This document shows positions 7,650-15,247 of a stretch of DNA of 64,000 bases, piece after piece. How positions within the stretch are numbered: the stretch's first letter is position 1; each line of letters begins with the position of its first letter. The translations under genes were made by a program, and so were the position numbers. Below the pieces are notes generated by a model. That model was not told where the DNA came from and did no database searches. It saw only the letters and a program-made list of their open reading frames with translations. The DNA comes from Flavihumibacter cheonanensis (GTDB taxonomy: Bacteria; Bacteroidota; Bacteroidia; Chitinophagales; Chitinophagaceae): the NCBI RefSeq assembly GCF_022352215.1, contig NZ_JAKRWF010000003.1, positions 522,008 through 586,007 of the forward strand, read 5' to 3'.

Positions 7650-10013
7650 TTATCTGTTACCGAACAAACGTTTCCAGAATGATTTTTTAGGTTCTGCATT
7701 AATATCAAAATACCCTGATGCCTGTTGCCCTTTCCCAAAAGCGTATCCATATCCATATCCATAACCATATCCTCTTTGCATTTGAACATCATTGATTACA
7801 ACTGACATGGACGGCAATCTTTTAGTTTGGTATAAAGTATCAATTAGGTCCACCACCTTTTTTATCGTATAATTCTGACGAATAATATAGAGCGTAGCAT
7901 CAGCATATTTCCCAAGAGTAATTGCATCGCTTACTACTCCAACGGGTGCTGAATCAATAATTATAACATCAAAATTTTCTTTTGCCCAGGCAAATAATTT
8001 TTCCATTTTTGGCAGCAATAACATTTCAGATGGATTGGGCGGAATAACGCCGCATGGAAAAACATACAATCCATCAATATCTTTTACACGAACCAACAGG
8101 TCTTCTTCTTTTTCGTTAGTAACAAGATAACTGCTTAAACCTTTACGGGTTGACACGTTCAGATTGGATGATATTTTTGGCTTCCGGATGTCGAATTCCA
8201 GCAATAGTGTTTTTTTACCAGCTAAAGCAAAAGCTGCCCCGATATTGGTACTGATAAAGGATTTTCCCTCCCCGCTCATAGACGAGGTCACAAGGATGGT
8301 TGGCTTGCTGGTTTGATTGGCCAGGTACGTCATATTGGTCCGGATGCTACGAAACTGTTCTGTTATATAACTTCTGTTTTGAAGTGTTACCAACAATGGA
8401 CTTGGATTATCGGAACTCCCTACTTCTCCGGCAATTGGTACTTGGGTATTTTTCTCTATATCGCTCCGCATGGAGATTTTATCATTCAGAAATCCCAGCA
8501 CCATAATAATTAGAATGGGAATAGCCAACCCTGCAGCAATAAATTTCAAATAAACACCACTAGGAATAGGTGCAACCAATTTCCCCCTTACAGTTGCTTT
8601 TTCCAGAATACTGGAATTGGGAAGTACCGCGGCAGAAGCAATGGCAACTTCTTCCTTCTTGGAAAGAAGCAACAAATATAATTCTTCCTTAATTTTATGC
8701 TGACGTTCTATGTTCAATAACCGTCTGACCTTCCCAGGCACGGAAACTGATTTTTGTTGCGCGGACGAATACCGGTCCTGCATTTGTTTCAGCACAATGT
8801 CATACGAACGATCTACACTGGCAAGTGCTTCGTTGATATCAATTTTAATTTTATCCAGGCTGGCCTGCATTTCCAGCACTTTGGGGTTTTGTAGCGTAGT
8901 TGATTTTAGGAGTGCAGTTTTTTGTAACTGTAATTCATTATAAGCAGAAATTAACGCTGTTAAAGTGGGTTCATCTACACCCAGATTAACAGGAACAGTA
9001 GCCTGGTCGTTGTTTTTGTTCAGAAGGTATTCTTTCAGCCACTGCAGTACTTTTTTCTTTACGGAAATGTCGTTAATTCTGGTATCCAACTCTGACATGG
9101 AGTTCACATACATTTCTGATTGCAGGCCAAGACCAATTCCCTGATTCTTCTCCTGGAATTGCTGAATAGCTCCTTCCACTCCGGATAATTCCGACTGTAA
9201 AGAGTCTAGCCGTTCATCAATAAATCTGATTGTCCCAAGAGCAATTGCATTTTTATCTTCTACAGTAGCATTACCATACTCCTTCATTAAGGTATTCACT
9301 ATGTCAGCAGCCTGCTGTACGTTTGTCGACTGAAAAGATATTTCGAGGATATTCGCATATTCATTGCTTTGCTTGATTGAAATATGTGGTATTATGCGTT
9401 CTGCAGCTATATCTAATGGGTAATGATCTATCAGGAAATCTCTCGTATCATAATCATCTAAATAAGAAGGATTCAGATGAATTTTAAATACTCCTCTTTT
9501 GTCCTCAATGACGGAGCCGAATTGACGGGCCTCTCCAGCACCATTAAGCAGGAATTCTTTATCATTAAGGACAGTAACCTGAAATGTAATTCTGGAAGAA
9601 TCACGTTTGCGAATAACTTCCAGCTGCAATGGTGAATGTGGATAACCTAATGTAGATTTAACTTTGCCTAAACCGGTATATTCAAAATTCAATCCCAATT
9701 CCTGTACTACCCGTTGAACAAAATTGTTTGATTTTAAAATGGCCATTTCATTATTCAGATTAGGCCCTGCGTCCATGAGAAATAGTCGGTTGAATTTCTC
9801 ATCACTGGTACTTACAGCATTTTCCCCTTTAATAATCATCTGGCCTTTTGCCATAAATTCATCCGGAGTATAGCGAAGATAGATAAGTGCACCAATAATA
9901 CTAACTATAAGGGAAAGCGCTATCCATGGGAGGTATTTCAGATTCCTATAGACAAACTCCATAGGGGTAAATTCCTGTTTTGAAAGTTCAAATTGATCGG
10001 CAGGATTTTCCAT
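7650..10013 (-). CDS. Wzc-like polysaccharide co-polymerase with tyrosine autokinase
   Basis: A 787-residue inner-membrane protein controlling polysaccharide chain length and export. A Wzz-type chain-length domain is bracketed by membrane helices at about residues 32-50 and 495-515, with a long coiled-coil-prone periplasmic stretch. The cytoplasmic BY-kinase domain has Walker A (SSMSGEGKS, near residue 580), Walker A' (LLEFDIRKPK, near 608) and Walker B (VIIIDSAPVG, near 684). Near residue 750 there is an alternating Gly-Tyr run, the tyrosine cluster that is autophosphorylated in this family. Only 9 bases separate it from the Wza-like gene, so they are co-transcribed. Annotation is firm. Confidence 0.93.
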   Translation of the reverse strand: MENPADQFELSKQEFTPMEFVYRNLKYLPWIALSLIVSIIGALIYLRYTPDEFMAKGQMIIKGENAVSTSDEKFNRLFLMDAGPNLNNEMAILKSNNFVQRVVQELGLNFEYTGLGKVKSTLGYPHSPLQLEVIRKRDSSRITFQVTVLNDKEFLLNGAGEARQFGSVIEDKRGVFKIHLNPSYLDDYDTRDFLIDHYPLDIAAERIIPHISIKQSNEYANILEISFQSTNVQQAADIVNTLMKEYGNATVEDKNAIALGTIRFIDERLDSLQSELSGVEGAIQQFQEKNQGIGLGLQSEMYVNSMSELDTRINDISVKKKVLQWLKEYLLNKNNDQATVPVNLGVDEPTLTALISAYNELQLQKTALLKSTTLQNPKVLEMQASLDKIKIDINEALASVDRSYDIVLKQMQDRYSSAQQKSVSVPGKVRRLLNIERQHKIKEELYLLLLSKKEEVAIASAAVLPNSSILEKATVRGKLVAPIPSGVYLKFIAAGLAIPILIIMVLGFLNDKISMRSDIEKNTQVPIAGEVGSSDNPSPLLVTLQNRSYITEQFRSIRTNMTYLANQTSKPTILVTSSMSGEGKSFISTNIGAAFALAGKKTLLLEFDIRKPKISSNLNVSTRKGLSSYLVTNEKEEDLLVRVKDIDGLYVFPCGVIPPNPSEMLLLPKMEKLFAWAKENFDVIIIDSAPVGVVSDAITLGKYADATLYIIRQNYTIKKVVDLIDTLYQTKRLPSMSVVINDVQMQRGYGYGYGYGYAFGKGQQASGYFDINAEPKKSFWKRLFGNR

Positions 10014-10022
10014 AGAAGTTAC

Positions 10023-10826
10023 TTATCGTGCAATTAAAGTTATTACAAGGGCTGCTACTGATACGAGGCTACTTGCAATTGTAATATTTCTCATCAGTAC
10101 CTGTTCATTCCCCGTTGGTTTCTTTCTGTTAGGTTCAACGTAAACAAAATCATTCTGTTGCAGATAGAAAAAAGGAGAGTTGTAAAAATCAGCTGAACGC
10201 AAATCAATACGGCCGGTAGTCCTTTTACCATTCACTTCACGTACAATTAGAATATTATCTCTACGGGCAAAATTGGTAAGGTCTCCAGACAAGCCGATTG
10301 CATCAAGTATTGAAATTTTTTGATCAGGAAATTCAATCATACCTGGCCTTAATACTTCTCCCATCACAGTAATTCTGGTATTTGTAAAACGAACCACTAC
10401 ATAAGGGTTTTGAAGGTAGAGACGCAATCGCTCGGTTATCAAATCCGCGACTTGCTTTTTAGTTAATCCAAGCACATCGATAGGCCCAAGCGAATGAAAA
10501 AATATCTGTCCATTATTGTCAACCTGGTAGCCTCTTCCTAAAATAGAGAGAGACGAAGTTCCTGCATTTCCACCAACAGTCGAACCTCCCCCGGTTTGCG
10601 GTTGATTATAGATTTCAGTAGCCTCACGGTTATCACTGTATACTAAAATTGATAAAAGATCTCCTTTTTTGATAATCAAATCAGGAATAACCAAAGCGCC
10701 TATATCCGCCGTATCAATTCCCTGCAGTATAATCCGTTGCTGGTGATTTTTCTGCGATGCACCACAGGCAATCAACAAAAAAAGTGCAGTTACCATCGCT
10801 GCACCCTGGTATAGCTTTTTCAGCAT
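10023..10826 (-). CDS. Wza-like polysaccharide export lipoprotein (Poly_export/SLBB)
   Basis: Outer-membrane polysaccharide export protein of 267 residues. A lipoprotein signal ends in the lipobox LIAC (Cys near residue 21). A Poly_export domain follows (KKGDLLSILVYSD), then an SLBB domain (VMGEVLRPGMIEFPD), and a C-terminal hydrophobic helix (about residues 245-265). The short size fits the Bacteroidota and cyanobacterial type rather than the larger Wza of E. coli. It would form the export pore with the Wzc-like protein encoded next. Upstream, 34 bases separate it from upxY. Confidence 0.92.
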   Translation of the reverse strand: MLKKLYQGAAMVTALFLLIACGASQKNHQQRIILQGIDTADIGALVIPDLIIKKGDLLSILVYSDNREATEIYNQPQTGGGSTVGGNAGTSSLSILGRGYQVDNNGQIFFHSLGPIDVLGLTKKQVADLITERLRLYLQNPYVVVRFTNTRITVMGEVLRPGMIEFPDQKISILDAIGLSGDLTNFARRDNILIVREVNGKRTTGRIDLRSADFYNSPFFYLQQNDFVYVEPNRKKPTGNEQVLMRNITIASSLVSVAALVITLIAR

Positions 10827-10860
10827 GTATAGTATTGGTTAAGTATCAAAATTGTCTGCA

Positions 10861-11361
10861 TCACTTTACAACCACCTTCTCTTTATCCAGCGTAGCTACC
10901 AGTTTACATCCCAGGCTCTCAATCAGCACTTCCACCCGTTTCTTATCGGCCGACAAAATTCGCCCTTGCTGTTCCATGAATACGCCTGAAGTGATGATCA
11001 CCTGGTCACCTGGTTTGGGTTCCGGAAGCTGTTCCACTTCCACATCTTCGAACTCATTCAGGAATCGCTTGATCCGCTCGATCTCCACCTCTTTTACCTG
11101 CGCCGGTTTTCCCAGCCAGTAAACAAAATTCACCACACCGTCCACAAAACGTACATCGGCCCTGTCTTCGTCTGTTACCCGTACAAAAACATAACTTTTG
11201 AATAAAGGCTCCTCCACTACTTTATACCGATCGCTCCATTTTTTACGCACTTTATTCAACGGACAATACGACTGCCAGCCCTTCTGAAGAAGCAATTCAT
11301 GTACCTTCTTCTCCCAGCGCGGTTTTGTATAAAGTGCGTACCAGTTTTTCTGCTTGGTCAT
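10861..11361 (-). CDS. UpxY-type transcription antiterminator (NusG paralogue)
   Basis: NusG-like factor of 166 residues that would associate with RNA polymerase and let it read through terminators in the long polysaccharide operon. An NGN domain begins WYALYTKPRWEKKV, the RfaH/UpxY/NusG start, and a short KOW-like C-terminal region includes PGDQVIITSGVFMEQQGRI. I use the ATG at 11361; the frame could extend to a TTG at 11379. It is the first gene of the locus, just as upxY is in Bacteroides capsule loci, and a rho-independent terminator-like hairpin lies in its leader (11454-11489). No adjacent UpxZ-like gene is visible. The family call is firm. Confidence 0.88.
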   Translation of the reverse strand: MTKQKNWYALYTKPRWEKKVHELLLQKGWQSYCPLNKVRKKWSDRYKVVEEPLFKSYVFVRVTDEDRADVRFVDGVVNFVYWLGKPAQVKEVEIERIKRFLNEFEDVEVEQLPEPKPGDQVIITSGVFMEQQGRILSADKKRVEVLIESLGCKLVATLDKEKVVVK

Positions 11362-11453
11362 AGGTCTCAGGTTTTTCAACGCTGCAATTTAGGCATAGCT
11401 TCGCCTCCTCAGTCCCATCGGCCTGAATTTTTCCTTACCCACCTGCAATAAAA

Positions 11454-11489
11454 AAGGCAAGGGAGCCCAGAATTCGACCTCCTTGCCTT
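11454..11489 (-). terminator. Rho-independent terminator or leader attenuator before upxY
   Basis: Inverted repeat read on the minus strand: arm AAGGCAAGGAG, loop of about 13 bases, matching arm with one extra base, then TTTTTT (complement of 11450-11455). It lies between the WbpD-like gene and upxY, so it either ends the former transcript or acts as an attenuator in the upxY leader. Confidence 0.65.
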
Positions 11490-11599
11490 CAACAAAAATA
11501 TGTTGTAATCAGAACTACCGCCAACAATGCCAGCACTTGATTCACAGGTTGAATTTTAAGGGTCCTCGCAATGGTGGTGGGTACTTCACCATTTATTAA

Positions 11600-11607
11600 C
11601 AAATATA
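11600..11607 (-). promoter_or_regulatory. Candidate Bacteroidota -7 promoter element for upxY
   Basis: The minus strand reads TATATTTG, a perfect TAnnTTTG element. No convincing -33 TTTG is present at the usual distance. It would give a leader of about 230 bases that contains the hairpin at 11454-11489. Confidence 0.3.
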
Positions 11608-11621
11608 GGGGAAAACTATTA

Positions 11622-12146
11622 TTAGATCGGTTGATTGTCAACGCTATTCCCTTCTTTATCAACCCATCCGATCTGCTTTGCCGGATTGCCGACTACTTTC
11701 GCATATGCAGGCACATCCCGGGTTACTACAGCCCCTGCACCCACCAATGCAAATGCCCCAATTTGAATCCCACATACGATGGTAGCATTCGCCCCAATAC
11801 TGGCTCCTTTCCCTATAATGGTGGGTTTAAATTCCTGCTTACGTTCTATAAATGCCCGGGGATTGATCACATTGGTAAATACCACCGAAGGCCCGATGAA
11901 TACCTCTTCTTCCAGTTGCACTCCATTGTACAGCGATACATTATTCTGAACCTTGCATCCCTTCCCGATGCTTACCTGGTTATCAACAAACACATTCTGC
12001 CCCAGGATGCAGTTTTCCCCCACCCTGGCTTCTGGCATCAGGTGGCAAAAATGCCAGATTTTGCAACCGGCACCGATCTGCGCCCCTTTATCAATAACAG
12101 CGGTGGCATGAATGCTGACTCCCGGATACATTTGAGCTTCTTCCAT
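11622..12146 (-). CDS. WbpD/WlbB-like hexapeptide N-acetyltransferase
   Basis: Left-handed beta-helix acetyltransferase of 174 residues. It closely follows the pattern of WbpD/WlbB, which acetylate the 3-amino group of UDP-2-acetamido-3-amino-2,3-dideoxy-glucuronic acid: [63 protein letters not shown] and [10 protein letters not shown] place the start at the ATG at 12146; a second ATG at 12131 is equally plausible. Longer frames would run into the divergent gene at 12195. It sits upstream of upxY and separated from it by a terminator-like hairpin, so it may be a separately transcribed nucleotide-sugar gene feeding the same polysaccharide. The UDP-sugar specificity is inferred from the family. 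Confidence 0.87.
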   Translation of the reverse strand: MEEAQMYPGVSIHATAVIDKGAQIGAGCKIWHFCHLMPEARVGENCILGQNVFVDNQVSIGKGCKVQNNVSLYNGVQLEEEVFIGPSVVFTNVINPRAFIERKQEFKPTIIGKGASIGANATIVCGIQIGAFALVGAGAVVTRDVPAYAKVVGNPAKQIGWVDKEGNSVDNQPI

Positions 12147-12194
12147 GTGGTGGATTTTAACAAATATGCTAATTTTCACCCTAAATAAAGCACA

Positions 12195-13373
12195 TTGACA
12201 GCCAACCAACTCTCTGCCGCTGCAGGTTCATCACAGCGCTTTTTTTCATTAGATGTTTTCAGAGGTGCCACCGTAGCTTTTATGATCCTGGTGAATAACC
12301 AGGCAGGCAAGGCCTTTGCTCCACTTCAACATGCTTCCTGGCATGGTTGCACGCCAACCGATCTTGTCTTTCCGTTTTTTCTCTTTGCGGTTGGTAATGC
12401 AATCGCCTTTGTTTTACCCCGACTGGAAGCCATGGACCGATCCGCTGCCGTTTGGAAAATTGTAAAACGTGGATTACTGATCTTTTTGATCGGCCTGATG
12501 CTGAACTGGTTCCCTTTTGTAAAATGGGAAAACAATGAACTGGTTGGAAAACCTTTTGAAACCCTTCGGATCTTTGGCGTACTGCAACGGATCGCACTTG
12601 CTTATCTGTTTGGGGCATTGATCATCTATTTCTTTAAAGCACGAATGGCTTTTTACATAGCAGCCTTACTGCTGCTTGGGTATTGGGTCATAACAGCAAT
12701 GGCTGGCAATCCTGCGGACCCCTACAGTCTGGAAGGGTTCTGGGGCACAGAGCTGGATCGGATAATTTTAGGAGAGGCCCATATGTACAAAGGGGAAGGT
12801 GTCGCTTTTGATCCGGAAGGCATAGCCAGCACTATACCCTCCATCGCACAGGTGATTTTAGGCTTTCTGATTGGTGACTACATCAGGCAGAAAGGGAAAA
12901 ATGCCGAAATGGTTGCCAACCTGTTTATGGCCGGAGTGGTGCTCTGGCTGGCGGGAATGGCATGGGGACTCAGTTTCCCGATCAACAAGAAAATCTGGAC
13001 CAGTTCCTATGTTTTATACACAGTTGGACTGGCAACCATGCTGTTGGCTACCCTGGTGCAACTCATTGAATTCCGGGGCTGGAAAGGTGTGGTGCCCAAT
13101 TTCTTTGATGCCTTTGGCAAAAACCCGCTGTTCATTTACGTGTTGAGCGGGGTATTGCCCAAAACCCTTTGGTTGATCCGCATTCCAAATGGTCTCAATG
13201 AGGCTGGTGAAATCAAGTACACCCATCCGCTGGGCTGGTATTTCCAAAACATTTGTAAACCGATTACCAGTCGCCCCGAAACTGCCTCCCTCTTGTATTC
13301 GCTCTCATTGGTGTTCCTGCTCTGGGCCATCGCCTGGTACATGAACAAACGCCGCTGGTACGTTCGAGTATAG
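12195..13373 (+). CDS. Multi-pass acyltransferase (heparan-alpha-glucosaminide N-acetyltransferase-like)
   Basis: Integral membrane protein of 392 residues with about ten hydrophobic helices. The N-terminus has [21 protein letters not shown] and [19 protein letters not shown], conserved in the bacterial relatives of the lysosomal transmembrane acetyltransferase HGSNAT. Such proteins are thought to carry acetyl groups across the inner membrane onto glycan amino groups. The reading frame is open only from a TTG at 12195 (an in-frame TAA lies 9 bases upstream), and conserved residues begin before the first internal ATG, so I accept a TTG start. It is divergent from the WbpD-like gene and ends 3 bases before a 39-bp palindromic element. 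Confidence 0.8.
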   Translation: MTANQLSAAAGSSQRFFSLDVFRGATVAFMILVNNQAGKAFAPLQHASWHGCTPTDLVFPFFLFAVGNAIAFVLPRLEAMDRSAAVWKIVKRGLLIFLIGLMLNWFPFVKWENNELVGKPFETLRIFGVLQRIALAYLFGALIIYFFKARMAFYIAALLLLGYWVITAMAGNPADPYSLEGFWGTELDRIILGEAHMYKGEGVAFDPEGIASTIPSIAQVILGFLIGDYIRQKGKNAEMVANLFMAGVVLWLAGMAWGLSFPINKKIWTSSYVLYTVGLATMLLATLVQLIEFRGWKGVVPNFFDAFGKNPLFIYVLSGVLPKTLWLIRIPNGLNEAGEIKYTHPLGWYFQNICKPITSRPETASLLYSLSLVFLLWAIAWYMNKRRWYVRV

Positions 13374-13376
13374 TTT

Positions 13377-13415
13377 ACCCGTCCGGTGCCACCCGTCCGG
13401 TGGCACCGGACGGGT
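13377..13415. repeat. 39-bp three-unit palindromic element, copy 1
   Basis: Built from the 11-bp unit U = ACCCGTCCGGT and its complement U'. The order is U-GCC-U-GGC-U'. The outer 17 bases form a perfect stem around a 5-base loop (CGTCC). It fills the gap between convergent genes (stops at 13373 and 13418) and could serve as a shared terminator, but it has no T-run. The copy at 44441-44479 is its exact reverse complement. Confidence 0.9.
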
Positions 13416-13417
13416 GG

Positions 13418-14884
13418 TTATTTCACGAGGGAGGTATCACCGGGTAGTAAGGGAAGCCGGTAGTTGCCTGTATCGATTTGCACTTTCGGGAAGAGTTGCT
13501 GGAGTGCGGACCAGTCATTGTTCGTGAGGCCGCCTTTATACAGAAATAGTTGTTTCAGGTTAGAAAGACCACTCAATTGCCGATAGCCATCAGGTGAAAC
13601 ATTTGAACCAGCGATATTCAGCCATTGCAGATTTTTTAACCCGGAAAGTGCGCTAATCGTTTCATCCGATAGATTCCCCCGAGTTATTTGGAGTCTTGTT
13701 AGATTGTCCAGTTTCCCGATAGCAGCATATCCTGCTTTGGTCAGCTCCATTTCATCCAGCTTCAACCATATCAATTGTTCGCGGATGCCTGCCAGCAGAT
13801 TCAGAATGCTATCAGGCACCTGCTTGTTTACGGTAACAAAATTCAGCGACAAATAATTGGAGGACGCATTCACCGGTAAAACCACCACTCCATTGGCTTT
13901 TAATCGGTCAACCAGCGCGGAATCTGCAGCTTTTACTCCTTCTGATGGAATAGATGCCGCCAATGTAAACACGGGCTTGACTCCAGCTCTTGATGCTGCT
14001 GATTTACCTGTGGCGTTGAGTTTTCCCGATTCGCTGGATTTTCCTTTCCCGGCAGTTTCTGCATCATCCCCTGTTTGTTGCGATTGCTCTTGAAGAGCCA
14101 GTAAAACTGCCTTATCAGCCTCCGTTTGATGCAAATCCTTCACCAACTGTTTGAAGCCTAATCCGGATTGAATCCACCAATGCAGGAAACTGATCTCAGT
14201 ATCCGTTAACTGTGCCTCCCGTATCGGAGGCATATGTTTCTTAGCATCGCCCGGTAGCAATAAGCGTTTGATTAACTCACTGTTATCCGCATCTCCGGCC
14301 TTCACTATCACTCCATCTTCCCCGCCTTTTAAAATATAATCAGGCTGATCCAGTCGCAGTTTGCCCTTTTGTTTTCCGGAACCATGGCAACTTACGCAAC
14401 GCGCTTCAAAAATCGGTTGTACCAGGTCGTTATAGGCATGGGCTGATTGAATATCTGTAATGGGTCCCAGGGTAGGTTTTGCTACCTCTTTTTCAAAAGA
14501 CAGAAAATCTTCACCGTGAGTAAGCGAACCTCCTAGATGCCCGGTCACCGTTACACCTGCAAGCAGCAAAACTGAGAACAAGTTCGTCATCTTTGCCTCT
14601 TTGCGCTGTACAGCCCAGAACATACCCAGGGACAATAAAGTGGTACCAATCCCCATCCACTGGTGCCAACCCAATAATTCTTCGGGATAGTCTGCAGATC
14701 CGGAAATCGCCAGTCCGGTTACACAGGCAAGCAGTGCACTGATCATTCCCAACACCAATATAACGGGGACTGATAACCGCAGATGTGCATAGGAAGGCCT
14801 GCGTCCAATCCATTGAAACAGGATCGCCAGTAATAAAAAACCAATAGGAAGATGGACAATGACGGGATGGAAGTTGCCAAGCAT
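13418..14884 (-). CDS. DUF2231 membrane protein with c-type heme site and leucine-rich repeats
   Basis: A 488-residue mosaic. Residues 1-130 contain about four membrane helices in the DUF2231-like pattern (FHPVIVHLPIGFLLLAILF). Residues 150-235 form a planctomycete-type cytochrome c domain with the heme motif CVSCH and a distal MPP. The C-terminal third (about 330-470) holds leucine-rich repeats (LKNLQWLNIAGSNVS type). A low-complexity Ala/Ser/Gly/Lys linker joins them. It is the last gene of the PSD1-DUF1501 group on the minus strand but lies 363 bases from DUF1501, with repeat sequences between, so co-transcription is uncertain. The role is probably electron transfer or a cell-surface function; the substrate is unknown. 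Confidence 0.75.
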   Translation of the reverse strand: MLGNFHPVIVHLPIGFLLLAILFQWIGRRPSYAHLRLSVPVILVLGMISALLACVTGLAISGSADYPEELLGWHQWMGIGTTLLSLGMFWAVQRKEAKMTNLFSVLLLAGVTVTGHLGGSLTHGEDFLSFEKEVAKPTLGPITDIQSAHAYNDLVQPIFEARCVSCHGSGKQKGKLRLDQPDYILKGGEDGVIVKAGDADNSELIKRLLLPGDAKKHMPPIREAQLTDTEISFLHWWIQSGLGFKQLVKDLHQTEADKAVLLALQEQSQQTGDDAETAGKGKSSESGKLNATGKSAASRAGVKPVFTLAASIPSEGVKAADSALVDRLKANGVVVLPVNASSNYLSLNFVTVNKQVPDSILNLLAGIREQLIWLKLDEMELTKAGYAAIGKLDNLTRLQITRGNLSDETISALSGLKNLQWLNIAGSNVSPDGYRQLSGLSNLKQLFLYKGGLTNNDWSALQQLFPKVQIDTGNYRLPLLPGDTSLVK

Positions 14885-14914
14885 GGGGGGGTGAAAAGTG
14901 AAAGGTGAAAAAAA

Positions 14915-14939
14915 GTGAGACGTCAGACGTCAGACGTGA
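14915..14939 (+). repeat. Tandem AGACGTC heptamers (dispersed-repeat edge)
   Basis: GTG followed by AGACGTC, AGACGTC and AGACGTG, then AAAAG. A two-unit version occurs at 26368-26386 next to another purine tract. The bases just after it (from 14936, GTGAAAAGATCACAATCC) closely match the end of the purine tract between umuD and umuC (25056-25075), which links the two loci as copies of one dispersed sequence. Confidence 0.7.
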
Positions 14940-15130
14940 AAAGATCACAATCCCAACACTCAAATGAAAATTATGGATCTCTCATATACATGCAATTATA
15001 CATTTGGGAAGGTGCGAAAAAGTTCTCCCAGCACCTTTGTTTTTAGGTGGATTCTTATTGTTACATAAAACAGTCATTATCCCCATGAAATGTCGCCTAT
15101 AAGCGATTATAAAAATCATCCGATTTCATA

Positions 15131-15247
15131 CCCTTCCTCCCGCCTCCATTTGCCTTCGACTCCTTTGTTTTCTGCTCCATACCCCTCCTCCTTTCTTCCC
15201 TTCTTCCATCTTCCATTCCTCCCTTCTCCTTTGTCTCCTCTTCCATC
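15131..15247 (-). repeat. Purine-rich dispersed repeat (intergenic), directly after a stop codon
   Basis: On the minus strand this is almost pure A/G. The 20 bases at 15225-15244 (minus) differ at one position from 24989-25008 (plus), read as GGAAGAGGAGACAAAGGAGA and GGAAGAGGAAACAAAGGAGA. It abuts the DUF1501 stop codon without a gap. Confidence 0.75.

Larger units (their letters stand above)
14885..15247. other. Gene-free stretch with AGACGTC tandem repeats, a weak hairpin and a pyrimidine tract
   Basis: No coding potential was recognised here. From left to right it holds a G/A-rich run with three tandem copies of AGACGT[C/G] (14915-14939), then GTGAAAAGATCACAATCCC. A weak 7-bp hairpin (15009-15037) followed by GTTTTT on the plus strand comes next, and then the long pyrimidine tract at 15131-15247. 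A TACATTTG box at 14999-15006 precedes the hairpin, but no gene follows it. Confidence 0.7.

Noticed and set aside
7735..7775. Gly-Tyr dinucleotide-repeat stretch in the Wzc-like gene as a mobile repeat
   Set aside because: A C-terminal tyrosine cluster is a normal feature of this kinase family.
11571..12188. Long open frame (+) opposite the WbpD-like gene
   Set aside because: It has no recognisable domain and is exactly antisense to a gene with strong hexapeptide homology; it looks like a by-product of that gene's codon pattern.
13377..13415. Simple rho-independent terminator between convergent genes
   Set aside because: There is no T-run on either strand, and an exact reverse-complement copy sits in a divergent promoter region where no terminator is expected.
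14999..15042. Small RNA: TACATTTG box followed by a hairpin and T-run on the plus strand
   Set aside because: The stem is only 7 bp, the -33 element is missing and no conservation can be checked; too weak to annotate.
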